64,000 nt of DNA from an uncultured Pelagibacteraceae bacterium (lineage in GTDB: Bacteria; Pseudomonadota; Alphaproteobacteria; Pelagibacterales; Pelagibacteraceae): positions 248,001-312,000 of the forward strand of contig CACJNI010000001.1 in assembly GCA_902594705.1 (NCBI GenBank). Reading direction: 5' to 3'. The position numbers were made by a program, and so were the translations under genes. Below the pieces are notes generated by a model that saw only the letters and a list, made by a program, of their open reading frames with translations, had not been told where the DNA came from and did no database searches. Within the stretch, counting starts at the first letter, position 1, and every line of letters starts with the position of its first letter. Positions 8,472 to 19,163 of the stretch are shown here, in pieces.

Positions 8472-9455
8472 ATGAAATTTCTAGATCAAGTTAAGATATA
8501 TGTAAAAGCTGGCAACGGAGGGTCGGGATCTCCAAGTTTTCGTAGGGAAAAATTTGTAGAGTTTGGTGGCCCTGATGGCGGCGATGGAGGGAAAGGAGGA
8601 TCTGTAATTCTTATTAGTGAAAGAAATCTTAATACTTTGATTGATTACAGGTATCAACAACACTTCAAAGCTGAAAGAGGAAAGGATGGCAGCGGGAAAA
8701 ACAAAACTGGGAAAGGTGGTGAAGATTTATATTTAAAAGTACCTTTAGGAACACAAGTATTTGAAGAAGATAATAAAACACTTATTTATGATTTTAAAAG
8801 TCAGAAAGAGAAATTTTTAGTAGCAAGCGGAGGTAAAGGAGGATTTGGAAATACTAGATTTAAGTCCTCAACCAATAGAGCCCCAAAGAAATTTACAAAA
8901 GGGGGTCAAGGAGAGGAATTTTGGATTTGGCTTCAACTAAAAACAATTGCTGATATCGGTATCATAGGATTGCCCAATGCTGGGAAATCCAGCTTGCTTG
9001 CATCAATGACGAGTGCAAATCCAAAAATAGCAAACTATAAATTTACTACAATTAATCCAAATCTTGGTGTTGCTAGTTATGATGACAAAGAAGTTACTTT
9101 AGCAGATATACCAGGCTTAATTGAGGGTGCTCATACCGGAACTGGTCTTGGAATAAAGTTTTTAAAACATATAGAAAGGTGCAAAACTTTGCTGCATTTA
9201 ATAGATATAACTGAAGATGATTTATTTATTTCTTACAATCAAGTCAGAAAAGAATTATCAAAATACAGTAAAGATTTAGTTAAAAAAAAAGAAATAGTAG
9301 TTTTAAATAAAACTGACTTAATTGATGAAGAGGAAAAAAAAGAGAAGATAAAAAAACTCAAGAATAAATTAAAAAAAAATATCTTTTTAATGTCAACAAT
9401 GGATAAAAAATCAGTATCAGATATAAAGTCAAAGTTGGTAAACTATGTATCTTAA
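8472..9455 (+). CDS. obg: GTPase Obg (CgtA)
   Basis: Ribosome-associated GTPase acting in 50S maturation. The glycine-rich Obg fold fills residues ~1-158, with FVEFGGPDGGDGGKGG and ASGGKGGFGNTRFKS typical of its left-handed helices. The G domain follows: G1 GLPNAGKSSLL near 168, G2 region YKFTTINPNLG near 194, G3 DIPGLIEGAH near 214, G4 NKTDL near 279. At 327 residues it lacks the variable C-terminal extension of some Obg proteins. It overlaps proB by 11 nt, linking ribosome assembly genes to proline synthesis in one transcription unit. Confidence 0.96.
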   Translation: MKFLDQVKIYVKAGNGGSGSPSFRREKFVEFGGPDGGDGGKGGSVILISERNLNTLIDYRYQQHFKAERGKDGSGKNKTGKGGEDLYLKVPLGTQVFEEDNKTLIYDFKSQKEKFLVASGGKGGFGNTRFKSSTNRAPKKFTKGGQGEEFWIWLQLKTIADIGIIGLPNAGKSSLLASMTSANPKIANYKFTTINPNLGVASYDDKEVTLADIPGLIEGAHTGTGLGIKFLKHIERCKTLLHLIDITEDDLFISYNQVRKELSKYSKDLVKKKEIVVLNKTDLIDEEEKKEKIKKLKNKLKKNIFLMSTMDKKSVSDIKSKLVNYVS

Positions 9456-10551
9456 GGACTCCAAAACTGTAGTAATAAAAATAGGTTCATCTTTATTAAT
9501 AAATGACAATAAAATTATTAGAGAAAAATGGCTTTTGGAATTTGCTAAAGATATTAAAGAGTTACAGAAACTTAAAAAGAACGTTGTTATAGTGAGTTCT
9601 GGAGCAATTGCTTTGGGGTGTAAAAAATTACAATTAAATAAAAAAACTTTAAAGCTTGATAAAAGTCAAGCTGTTGCATCAATTGGACAAATAGAATTAA
9701 TGAATCTTTTTAAAAAGACATTTAGCTCAAATAAAATAAATATTTCTCAAATTCTAATTACTTTAGAAGATACTGAACAAAGAAGAAGAGCTATAAATGC
9801 TAAAAGAACTTTCGAAAACTTATTTGAGCTTAATTTTGTACCTGTTGTTAATGAAAATGATAGTATTGCAACTTCTGAAATTAAATACGGAGATAATGAC
9901 AGATTAGCATCAAGAGTTGCACAAATATCAGGCGCAGATTGCTTAATATTATTGTCTGATGTTGATGGATTGTATTCTAAAAACCCAAAAATTCATAAAA
10001 ATGCTAAATTGATTAAAGAAATAAAAAATATTGATTCTAAGATTGAAAATTTTTCAAGTAAAAGCACAAGTGAGTATGGTACTGGTGGAATGAAAACGAA
10101 AATTGATGCCGCAAAAGTATGTCAAGTCTCGGGTTGCTATATGGCTATTGCAAATGGTTTAATTAAAAGACCAATTAAAAATATACTAGAACATAATTCT
10201 GGGACATGGTTTTTGCCAAAAGTATCTAAATTAGATGCAAGAAAAAAATGGATAATTAGCTCTATATCTCCAAAAGGAGAAATTATTATAGATGATGGTG
10301 CTTTAAATGCTTTAAAAAATGGAAAAAGTTTATTAGCTGCAGGTATTAGAAAAGTTTCAGGAAAATTTGTTAAAGGTGATCATGTTAGAATTTTAGATAA
10401 AAATAACAAAGAATTTGCTAGAGGGTTGAGCAGTTTTACATCTGATGAGATATCCAAAATAAAAGGAGAACATTCTAACAAAATTAGTAATCTTTTAGGC
10501 TATGTTACAAAGTCTGAAGTTATACATAAAGATGATATGGTTAAAATTTAA
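9445..10551 (+). CDS. proB: Glutamate 5-kinase
   Basis: Phosphorylates L-glutamate to gamma-glutamyl phosphate, the first step of proline synthesis. The N-terminal amino-acid kinase domain (residues ~1-255) shows VVIKIGSSLL, VSSGAIALG, PVVNENDSIAT, YGDNDRLASRVAQ and LLSDVDGLY. The C-terminal ~100 residues form a PUA domain (EIIIDDGALNALKNGKSLLAAG), as in full-length bacterial ProB. The start at 9445 overlaps obg by 11 nt. The stop overlaps the proA ATG by one base (TAATG), so the two enzymes, which pass on an unstable intermediate, are probably coupled in translation. Confidence 0.95.
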   Translation: MYLKDSKTVVIKIGSSLLINDNKIIREKWLLEFAKDIKELQKLKKNVVIVSSGAIALGCKKLQLNKKTLKLDKSQAVASIGQIELMNLFKKTFSSNKINISQILITLEDTEQRRRAINAKRTFENLFELNFVPVVNENDSIATSEIKYGDNDRLASRVAQISGADCLILLSDVDGLYSKNPKIHKNAKLIKEIKNIDSKIENFSSKSTSEYGTGGMKTKIDAAKVCQVSGCYMAIANGLIKRPIKNILEHNSGTWFLPKVSKLDARKKWIISSISPKGEIIIDDGALNALKNGKSLLAAGIRKVSGKFVKGDHVRILDKNNKEFARGLSSFTSDEISKIKGEHSNKISNLLGYVTKSEVIHKDDMVKI

Positions 10552-11798
10552 TGAGTAAACTACTTAAAAAAATTGGATTGAATTCTAGAAAAGCTTTGAA
10601 TTCAAGTATTAGTCCAAAAAAAAAGAATAAAGTTTTAAAAGATTTTGTAAAATTAATTGAGATTAATAAGAATAAAATTATTAGTGAAAATAAGAAAGAT
10701 ATTTTTTATGCAAGAGGAAAAAAATTAAAAGAAAACTTAATTCAAAGACTCACTCTTAGTAATAATAAATTAAAAAGTATAATTGACTCTGTTAAAACTA
10801 TTGCTTCTTTTAAAGATCCTATAGATCAAGTAACTTCCGAATGGAAAAGGCCAAATGGACTTGAAATTAGAAGAGTTACAATACCAATAGGAGTTATAGG
10901 TGTAATATTTGAAAGCAGACCCAATGTTACTTCAGATGTTTCAGCACTATGTTTTAAATCCGGAAATGCTGTTATATTAAGAGGTGGTTCCGAAGCCTAC
11001 AATAGTAATAAAATTTTAGTAAATTTATTTAGGAAAGCTCTAAGAAAAAATAAAGTAAACGAAAATTACGTCCAGTTTATAAACAATAAGAGTAGAAAGC
11101 TCGTCGATTATTTATTATCAAAAATGGAAAACTCCATTGATGTTGTAATACCACGAGGCGGAAAAAATTTAGTAAAAAAAGTTAAACAACTTTCAAAAGT
11201 GCCAGTTATTGGTCATTTGGAAGGAATTTGTCATACATATATTGATAAACAGGCAGAAGATGATATGGCAAACAAAATAGTATTAAATGCTAAGTTGAGA
11301 AATACTAGTATATGTGGTGCAACTGAAACTCTCTTAATACATAAAAGTAAATCAAAATCAGTAAATTTAATTTTAAATTCACTAGCTGAAAGAGGTTGTA
11401 AAATTTTAGCTGATAGAAAAATAAGTAAATTATTTAAAGGCAAAACATATCCTGCAAATAATAATACTTGGTCAAAAGAACATCTTTCACCCATTATTTC
11501 AGTAAAATTAGTGAATGATGTCAAAGAATCAGTTGCCCATGTCAACAAATATGGAACTATGCATACAGATGCAATAGTAACCAAAAACAAAAATACAGCA
11601 AAATTCTTTATTAAGAATGTAAAAAGCTCTATTGCTATTCAAAATTCATCAACACAATTTGCTGACGGAGGTGAATTTGGCTTTGGTGGAGAGGTTGGAA
11701 TTTCAACAAACACCTTGCCACCAAGAGGTCCTGTAGGTCTAAATCAGTTAGTAAGTTATAAATATGAAGTTTATGGTACAGGGCAAATTAGAAAATAA
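10551..11798 (+). CDS. proA: Gamma-glutamyl phosphate reductase
   Basis: NADPH-dependent reductase giving glutamate-5-semialdehyde from gamma-glutamyl phosphate. Aldehyde-dehydrogenase-fold protein of 415 residues. Visible motifs include RVTIPIGVIGVIFESRPNVT (about residue 105), LRGGSEAYNSN, VIPRGGKNLVKKV, the active-site Cys in LRNTSICGATETLL (near 257), and EFGFGGEVGISTN plus RGPVGLNQL near the C-terminus. It begins on the last base of proB and overlaps nadD by 35 nt, so it is internal to a tight operon. Confidence 0.95.
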   Translation: MSKLLKKIGLNSRKALNSSISPKKKNKVLKDFVKLIEINKNKIISENKKDIFYARGKKLKENLIQRLTLSNNKLKSIIDSVKTIASFKDPIDQVTSEWKRPNGLEIRRVTIPIGVIGVIFESRPNVTSDVSALCFKSGNAVILRGGSEAYNSNKILVNLFRKALRKNKVNENYVQFINNKSRKLVDYLLSKMENSIDVVIPRGGKNLVKKVKQLSKVPVIGHLEGICHTYIDKQAEDDMANKIVLNAKLRNTSICGATETLLIHKSKSKSVNLILNSLAERGCKILADRKISKLFKGKTYPANNNTWSKEHLSPIISVKLVNDVKESVAHVNKYGTMHTDAIVTKNKNTAKFFIKNVKSSIAIQNSSTQFADGGEFGFGGEVGISTNTLPPRGPVGLNQLVSYKYEVYGTGQIRK

Positions 11799-12306
11799 AA
11801 AGATTGGTGTACTCGGTGGATCGTTTGATCCAGCGCATGTTGGTCATGTAAGAATTTCTAAATTAGCAAAAAAAAATTATGATTTGAGCCAAGTTATATG
11901 GGCTATAACAAAACAAAATCCATTTAAAAAAAATAATCCAAATGATCTATATAAAAGAACAGCTTATGCAAAAAAAATTAATAAAAATAATAAATTTATA
12001 AAAGTTAAATGTTTTGAAGAAATAATAAAATCTAATCGTACAGTAGATTTAATTAAATATTTAAAAAAAAAATTTAAACATTCAGAAATATTTTTTTTAA
12101 TGGGGGCGGATAACCTAATAAATTTTCATAAATGGAAAGGGTACAATTCAATAACTAAAATGTGCAAAATATTGGTATTTGATCGAAATGGTTACAAATC
12201 AAAGGCTTTTAGATCTAAATCATTTAAGAAATATAATAAAAAAGCAGTTGAATTTATAAAGTTTAATAAAGTCAATATTTCATCTTCTCAATTAAGAAAA
12301 ATTTGA
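11764..12306 (+). CDS. nadD: Nicotinate-nucleotide adenylyltransferase
   Basis: Adenylates nicotinic acid mononucleotide to deamido-NAD. Nucleotidyltransferase fold: GVLGGSFDPAHVGHVRIS holds the GxFxPxHxGH signature near residue 15, FFLMGADNLINFHKWK is the family's substrate motif, and the C-terminal VNISSSQLRK matches the ISSTxIR signature. It overlaps proA by 35 nt if started at 11764; a second ATG at 11773 would leave 26 nt and may be the true start. At 180 residues it is at the short end for the family. It follows proA and precedes rsfS, as in many alphaproteobacteria. Confidence 0.9.
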   Translation: MKFMVQGKLENKKIGVLGGSFDPAHVGHVRISKLAKKNYDLSQVIWAITKQNPFKKNNPNDLYKRTAYAKKINKNNKFIKVKCFEEIIKSNRTVDLIKYLKKKFKHSEIFFLMGADNLINFHKWKGYNSITKMCKILVFDRNGYKSKAFRSKSFKKYNKKAVEFIKFNKVNISSSQLRKI

Positions 12307-12323
12307 TACTCTTAACTTAATTA

Positions 12324-12674
12324 ATGGAAAAAATATCAGCTCTTAAAGATGAAATAATCAAAACGCTAGATATTAATAAAGCCTTAGACATAGTTTCAAT
12401 AGATCTTGAAGGAAAATCATCAGTTGCAGACTTCATGATTATAGCCAGTGGTACATCATCAAGACATATTCAAGCTTTATCTGAACAAGTTTTTGAAAAA
12501 TTAAAAATTAACGGTGTAAATAATTGTAAAATTGAAGGAAAAGATAGCAATGATTGGAAGCTTGTAGATGGGATCGACTTAATTGTTCATATTTTCAATC
12601 CTGAGAAAAGAAAATTTTATGAATTAGAAAAAATGTGGTCAGAATTAATTCCTAAAGAAAAGCTGATCATATGA
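12324..12674 (+). CDS. rsfS: Ribosomal silencing factor RsfS
   Basis: Small protein of the RsfS/Iojap family that binds L14 on the 50S subunit and blocks subunit joining when nutrients are scarce. Full-length at 116 residues with the family motifs SVADFMIIASGTSSRHIQALSE at ~34 (split here across two blocks), KIEGKDSNDWKLVDG near 73 and DLIVHIFNPEKRKFYELEKMW near 85. It follows nadD by 17 nt, the usual neighbour, and overlaps the start of ctpA by 4 nt. rlmH, which often follows rsfS, is absent here. Confidence 0.93.
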   Translation: MEKISALKDEIIKTLDINKALDIVSIDLEGKSSVADFMIIASGTSSRHIQALSEQVFEKLKINGVNNCKIEGKDSNDWKLVDGIDLIVHIFNPEKRKFYELEKMWSELIPKEKLII

Positions 12675-13804
12675 AAAAAGTATACTTAATAACTTTTTTA
12701 TTTTTTTTCATATTTACAAATCCAATTTTGAGTAATGAAAACGATATTTACAAAAAAATTGATTTATTCAGTGAAGTCTTAGATAAAATTAATAAAGAAT
12801 ATGTTGATGAAGTAAATCAGAGTGAGGCAATGGATGCTGCTATAAACGGCGTTTTGCAATCTTTAGATCCTTATTCAGCATATATGTCTCCGGACTCGTT
12901 TAAAAATATGCAAACTGAGACTAGCGGAGAATTTGGAGGATTGGGCATTGAAGTCAGTATGGAGGCTGGTGTCGTAAAAGTAATTTCTCCAATTGACAAC
13001 TCGCCAGCTGAGGAGGTTGGTGTTAAAGCTGGAGATTACATCGTTAAAATTGATGATATTCAAGTTCAAGGTAAAACTCTTTCTGAAGCTGTAGAATTGA
13101 TGAGAGGCCCAGTTGGATCTGATATAGAGATTACTGTTAGAAGAAGGGGAGAAAGAAAAGCACTTATATTTACAATTACGAGAGAAATAATACAAGTTGC
13201 ATCTGTAAAGTCAGAAATTAAAGATGATCAAACAGCTTATATAAGATTAACATCATTCAATGAGAATAGTAGTAAGCAAATAAAAAATAAAATCAAAGAA
13301 TTTAAGAAAAATAAGAAAATTAAAAATTACATATTAGATTTAAGAAACAATCCTGGTGGATTGTTATCTCAAGCAATAAAAATTTCAGATTATTTTTTAG
13401 AAAATGGAGAAATAGTTTCAACAAAAAGTAAAAGAAAGTATGAAAATAGAAAATGGTTTGCAAAAAAAGGAGATATTATTGATGGAGAAACAATGGTTAT
13501 TTTGATTAATTATGGGTCTGCATCAGCATCTGAAATTGTTGCAGGAGCACTACAAGATCACAAAAGAGCAATATTAGTAGGAGAGAGTACATATGGAAAA
13601 GGGTCAGTTCAGTCAATTATTCCTTTAGAAAATGAAGGTGCCATAAGACTTACTGTTTCTAAATATTATCTCCCATCAGGTAAATCGATTTCAAGAGTAG
13701 GTGTAAATCCAGATATAGTTATTGCTGAAGGTTCAGATGAATTTAGAATAAATACAGATACCGATAACCAGTTGGAATTTGCTCTTAAATTATTAAATGG
13801 TTAA
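12671..13804 (+). CDS. ctpA: Carboxyl-terminal processing protease (S41 family)
   Basis: Periplasmic serine protease that trims C-terminal residues of envelope proteins. Residues 1-22 form a signal peptide with a hydrophobic core ending NPILS. A PDZ domain occupies about 75-165 (GGLGIEVSMEAGVVKVISPI, then GVKAGDYIVKIDD). The catalytic domain has RNNPGGLLSQAI, the nucleophile in NYGSASASEIVAGALQDH (about 284) and the general-base lysine in GESTYGKGSVQ (about 310). Length (377) is shorter than the ~440 of many CtpA proteins, with little C-terminal extension. It sits between rsfS and rppH in the conserved alphaproteobacterial order. Confidence 0.93.
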   Translation: MKKVYLITFLFFFIFTNPILSNENDIYKKIDLFSEVLDKINKEYVDEVNQSEAMDAAINGVLQSLDPYSAYMSPDSFKNMQTETSGEFGGLGIEVSMEAGVVKVISPIDNSPAEEVGVKAGDYIVKIDDIQVQGKTLSEAVELMRGPVGSDIEITVRRRGERKALIFTITREIIQVASVKSEIKDDQTAYIRLTSFNENSSKQIKNKIKEFKKNKKIKNYILDLRNNPGGLLSQAIKISDYFLENGEIVSTKSKRKYENRKWFAKKGDIIDGETMVILINYGSASASEIVAGALQDHKRAILVGESTYGKGSVQSIIPLENEGAIRLTVSKYYLPSGKSISRVGVNPDIVIAEGSDEFRINTDTDNQLEFALKLLNG

Positions 13805-13806
13805 GA

Positions 13807-14283
13807 ATGAAAGAAAAATTTCAAAACCTCCCATTAAGAAATGGTGTAGGCATCGCAGTCTTAAATAAAGAAAATAAGATATTTGTGGCAAAAAGAATTG
13901 ATAATCCTGCTGATTTTTGGCAGATGCCTCAAGGCGGTATAGATGAAGGTGAAAATTATTTTGATGCAGCGTTGAGGGAACTTAAAGAAGAAACAAGCAT
14001 AAAGTCAGTAGAACTAGTCAAAGAAATAAGCAAATACACAACTTACGATCTACCTGATCGTCTCTTAGGAATTATTTGGAAAGGAAAATATAAAGGCCAA
14101 AAGCAAAAATGGTTTATTGTAAAGTTTAATGGAGAGGAAAATGAGATTAACATTAAAACTAAACATCCTGAATTTTTAGATTGGAAATGGATAGATATTA
14201 AAGATTTAACAACTAAAGTTGTAGATTTTAAGCTTCATGTTTATCAAGAAATTCAAAAAGAACTAGAAAAAGTAGTTAATTAA
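13807..14283 (+). CDS. rppH: RNA pyrophosphohydrolase (Nudix)
   Basis: Removes pyrophosphate from the 5' end of triphosphorylated mRNA and so begins decay. The Nudix box GGIDEGENYFDAALRELKEETSI is complete at residues ~38-60, fitting GX5EX7REUXEEXGU with a conserved REL.EE core. RNGVGIAVLNKENKIFVAKR and WQMPQGGIDEG before it match the RppH/NudH subfamily. 158 residues is normal. It is the last gene of the plus-strand run from rplU and overlaps the convergent atpC by 8 nt, leaving no room for a separate terminator. Confidence 0.93.
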   Translation: MKEKFQNLPLRNGVGIAVLNKENKIFVAKRIDNPADFWQMPQGGIDEGENYFDAALRELKEETSIKSVELVKEISKYTTYDLPDRLLGIIWKGKYKGQKQKWFIVKFNGEENEINIKTKHPEFLDWKWIDIKDLTTKVVDFKLHVYQEIQKELEKVVN

Positions 14284-14673
14284 TACTTATAGATTTTAAA
14301 ACTTCGACTTTGTGGTTTAAAAGAAATCTTTTTTGATCATCAATATTATCTTTTGATAATTCTGCTTCAGCACTGCTTATCGACTCAGATACAAAATTTT
14401 TATCAGCATCTTTTAAATCAAAAATTGAACTAGTTAATACAGATAATGTATTGTCTTTAAATTCGACAATACCATCTTCAACATAGAAACTTTGTTCCTC
14501 AGACTCAGAGAATACTCTAATTATACCTGGTTTTAAAAAAGAGATAATTGGAATATGGTCTTTAAGAATACCAATCTCTCCTTCTACAGCAGGTATTACA
14601 ACCTCAAATACATTATCTTTAGAAAGAAAAGATTGTTCTGGATTAACAATATCTATATTAAAGAGATTACTCA

Positions 14674-14674
<1 letters not shown>
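14276..14674 (-). CDS. atpC: ATP synthase epsilon subunit (F1)
   Basis: F1 rotor-stalk subunit that also inhibits ATP hydrolysis. The N-terminal beta-sandwich is clear: DIVNPEQSFLSKDNVFEVVIPAVEGEIGILKDH is split over residues ~8-40, then PGIIRV and FYVEDGIVEFKDNTLSVL. The C-terminal helical hairpin (residues ~85-132) is present but poorly conserved. It is the last gene of atpHAGDC, joined to atpD by a one-base overlap, and overlaps rppH tail to tail. Confidence 0.94.
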
Positions 14675-16979
<2,305 letters not shown>

Positions 16980-16985
16980 TTATAA

Positions 16986-18506
16986 TTATTTAATTCCTTT
17001 AATTAATTCTACTAATTGTTTTTCAATGTCTTCCTCAATCTTCCCAGTTTTGGCAATAGACTCCATAATCTCAGGCTTATCAGATTTACACTTTTGTAGA
17101 ACTTTATTTTCAAAGTCGGCTACATCTTTAAGTTCAATATCATCCAAATAACCTTTTACACCACAGAAAATTGATATAACTTGTTCTGCAACTGTCATGG
17201 GAGAATATTGTCCTTGTTTTAAAAGTTCAGTTAACTTCGAACCTCTATTTAAAAGTTTTTGTGTAGATGCATCTAAATCAGATCCAAATTGAGCAAAAGC
17301 TGCCATTTCTCTGTATTGAGCTAACTCTAATTTAATTGATCCAGCTACAGATTTCATAGCTTTAGTTTGTGCAGCTGATCCTACTCTAGATACAGATAAT
17401 CCAACGTTTACTGCTGGTCTTATTCCTTGATTGAATAGTTCAGTTTCTAAAAATATTTGCCCATCTGTAATGGATATTACATTTGTTGGAATATATGCAG
17501 AAACATCACCTGCTTGTGTTTCAATAATTGGTAGCGCAGTTAAAGAACCTCCGCCATTTTCATCACTTAATTTAGCGGCTCTCTCTAATAATCTACTATG
17601 TAAATAGAACACATCCCCAGGGTATGCTTCACGCCCCGGTGGTCTTCTTAATAATAATGACATTTGTCTATATGCAACTGCTTGCTTAGATAAATCATCG
17701 TAAATAATTAAAGCATGCATTCCATTATCTCTAAAATATTCTCCCATAGTACATCCTGTGTAAGGAGCTAAAAACTGAAGAGGCGCAGAGTCTGAGGCTG
17801 TTGCGGAAACTATAGTCGTATATTCCATTGCACCAGCATCCTCTAAAGTTTTTACAATCTGAGCAACCGTTGATCTTTTTTGTCCAATTGCAACATATAT
17901 ACAATAAAGTTTTTTACTTTCATCGTCTGACTCATTAATTTTCTTTTGATTTATAATTGTATCGATAGCAACTGCAGTTTTACCTGTTTGACGATCTCCA
18001 ATTATAAGTTCCCTTTGCCCTCTTCCAACGGGAATTAAGCTATCAATTGCTTTTAAACCTGTTTGCATTGGTTCTCCAACTGATTGTCGTGGAATAATAC
18101 CTGGAGCTTTAACTTCAACTCTTTTTCTTTCTAAACTTTTATCTAAAGCTCCTTTTCCATCAATTGGATTTCCTAATCCATCAACAACTCTTCCTAAAAG
18201 TTGTTTTCCAACTGGTACATCAACAATCGCACCAGTTCTTTTTACAGTATCTCCCTCTTTAATTTCTCTATCATCACCAAATATAACAACACCAACGTTG
18301 TCACTCTCTAAGTTTAATGCCATTCCTTTAGAGCCATCAGAAAACTCAACCATTTCTCCTGCTTGAACATTATCCAGGCCATAAATTCTTGCAATTCCAT
18401 CTCCAACAGATAATACTTGCCCGACCTCTGAAACTTCAGCTCTATCACCAATTTTTTTTATCTGCTCTTTTAATATTTTTGTTACTTCTGAAGGATTTAT
18501 TTCCAT
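16986..18506 (-). CDS. atpA: ATP synthase alpha subunit (F1)
   Basis: Non-catalytic nucleotide-binding subunit of F1. Full length at 506 residues. Walker A is [15 protein letters not shown] near 170, Walker B is [20 protein letters not shown] near 265, and the [20 protein letters not shown] signature lies near 288, followed by [13 protein letters not shown]. The N-terminal beta-barrel begins [14 protein letters not shown]. It abuts atpH with no gap. The F0 genes are not in the window, matching the split F0/F1 loci of alphaproteobacteria. Confidence 0.98.
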   Translation of the reverse strand: MEINPSEVTKILKEQIKKIGDRAEVSEVGQVLSVGDGIARIYGLDNVQAGEMVEFSDGSKGMALNLESDNVGVVIFGDDREIKEGDTVKRTGAIVDVPVGKQLLGRVVDGLGNPIDGKGALDKSLERKRVEVKAPGIIPRQSVGEPMQTGLKAIDSLIPVGRGQRELIIGDRQTGKTAVAIDTIINQKKINESDDESKKLYCIYVAIGQKRSTVAQIVKTLEDAGAMEYTTIVSATASDSAPLQFLAPYTGCTMGEYFRDNGMHALIIYDDLSKQAVAYRQMSLLLRRPPGREAYPGDVFYLHSRLLERAAKLSDENGGGSLTALPIIETQAGDVSAYIPTNVISITDGQIFLETELFNQGIRPAVNVGLSVSRVGSAAQTKAMKSVAGSIKLELAQYREMAAFAQFGSDLDASTQKLLNRGSKLTELLKQGQYSPMTVAEQVISIFCGVKGYLDDIELKDVADFENKVLQKCKSDKPEIMESIAKTGKIEEDIEKQLVELIKGIK

Positions 18507-19061
18507 TTATGCCTCTATCATTTGTTTTTGAATTTGTTGCAGTTTATTTTTAATAGAATTATCTACCATTGTACTTCCCACTTTTAATACTAATCCACCA
18601 ATTAAACTTGGGTCAAATTTATAATTTAACTGTATCTTTGCTCCAAAGTTTTGAGATAGCTCTTCTTTAATTTTAGAAATATCTGTTTCATTAAGTTCTT
18701 TAGCTGAAAAAAGCTCAGCTTTTATTTCACCTCTAGCTTTCGAACATACCTCTATAAAGTCACTTAAAACTTTTTCTAAATAAAAAAATCTTCTTTTTTG
18801 AATTAAAAAAACTAGAAATCTTTTTAAAAGATTATCAAAATTGTTTTTTTCAGAAATTGTTTCAATAACTCTAGTTAAATCCTCAATGCTTGTCGTGGGG
18901 TTTTTGATTAAATATCTAAATTCTTCACTTTCATTTATGAGCTTACTTATTGCAACGACTTGTTCCTCTATTTTTGCCAGAGATTTATCTTCGTTAGCCA
19001 GCTCAAATAATGCTTGAGCATAACTGTTGTTAGAAGTTATTGATATTTTATTTTCGCTCAA
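18507..19061 (-). CDS. atpH: ATP synthase delta subunit (F1)
   Basis: Peripheral-stalk subunit joining F1 to subunit b. At 184 residues it is normal in length. SYAQALFELA at residues ~13-22 and the C-terminal DPSLIGGLVLKVGSTMVDNSIKNKL region are the family's two conserved ends; the middle is a poorly conserved six-helix bundle. First gene of atpHAGDC, about 32 nt downstream of the likely transcription start. Confidence 0.94.
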   Translation of the reverse strand: MSENKISITSNNSYAQALFELANEDKSLAKIEEQVVAISKLINESEEFRYLIKNPTTSIEDLTRVIETISEKNNFDNLLKRFLVFLIQKRRFFYLEKVLSDFIEVCSKARGEIKAELFSAKELNETDISKIKEELSQNFGAKIQLNYKFDPSLIGGLVLKVGSTMVDNSIKNKLQQIQKQMIEA

Positions 19062-19099
19062 TTTATACTCTCAATTGTGAAGATGTTTAAAATTTCGCT

Positions 19100-19128
19100 T
19101 AGATAACATACGAATTATCAGTCTTCAA
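19100..19128 (-). promoter_or_regulatory. Candidate sigma-70 promoter for atpHAGDC
   Basis: Read on the minus strand: TTGAAG (19123-19128), a 17-nt spacer, then TATCTA (19100-19105), 38 nt upstream of the atpH ATG. It lies in the 102-nt gap between priA and atpH, one of the longer gaps in the window. Spacing is ideal and both boxes match consensus at four of six positions, so I rate it moderate. Nothing else stands out in the gap. Confidence 0.55.
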
Positions 19129-19163
19129 GGCTCAGATTGTGAAAAATGGTAAGATTTAATGGG

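Noticed and set aside
11231..11590. Open frame of 119 codons on the minus strand inside proA
   Set aside because: Antisense to intact proA with no start context or family features.
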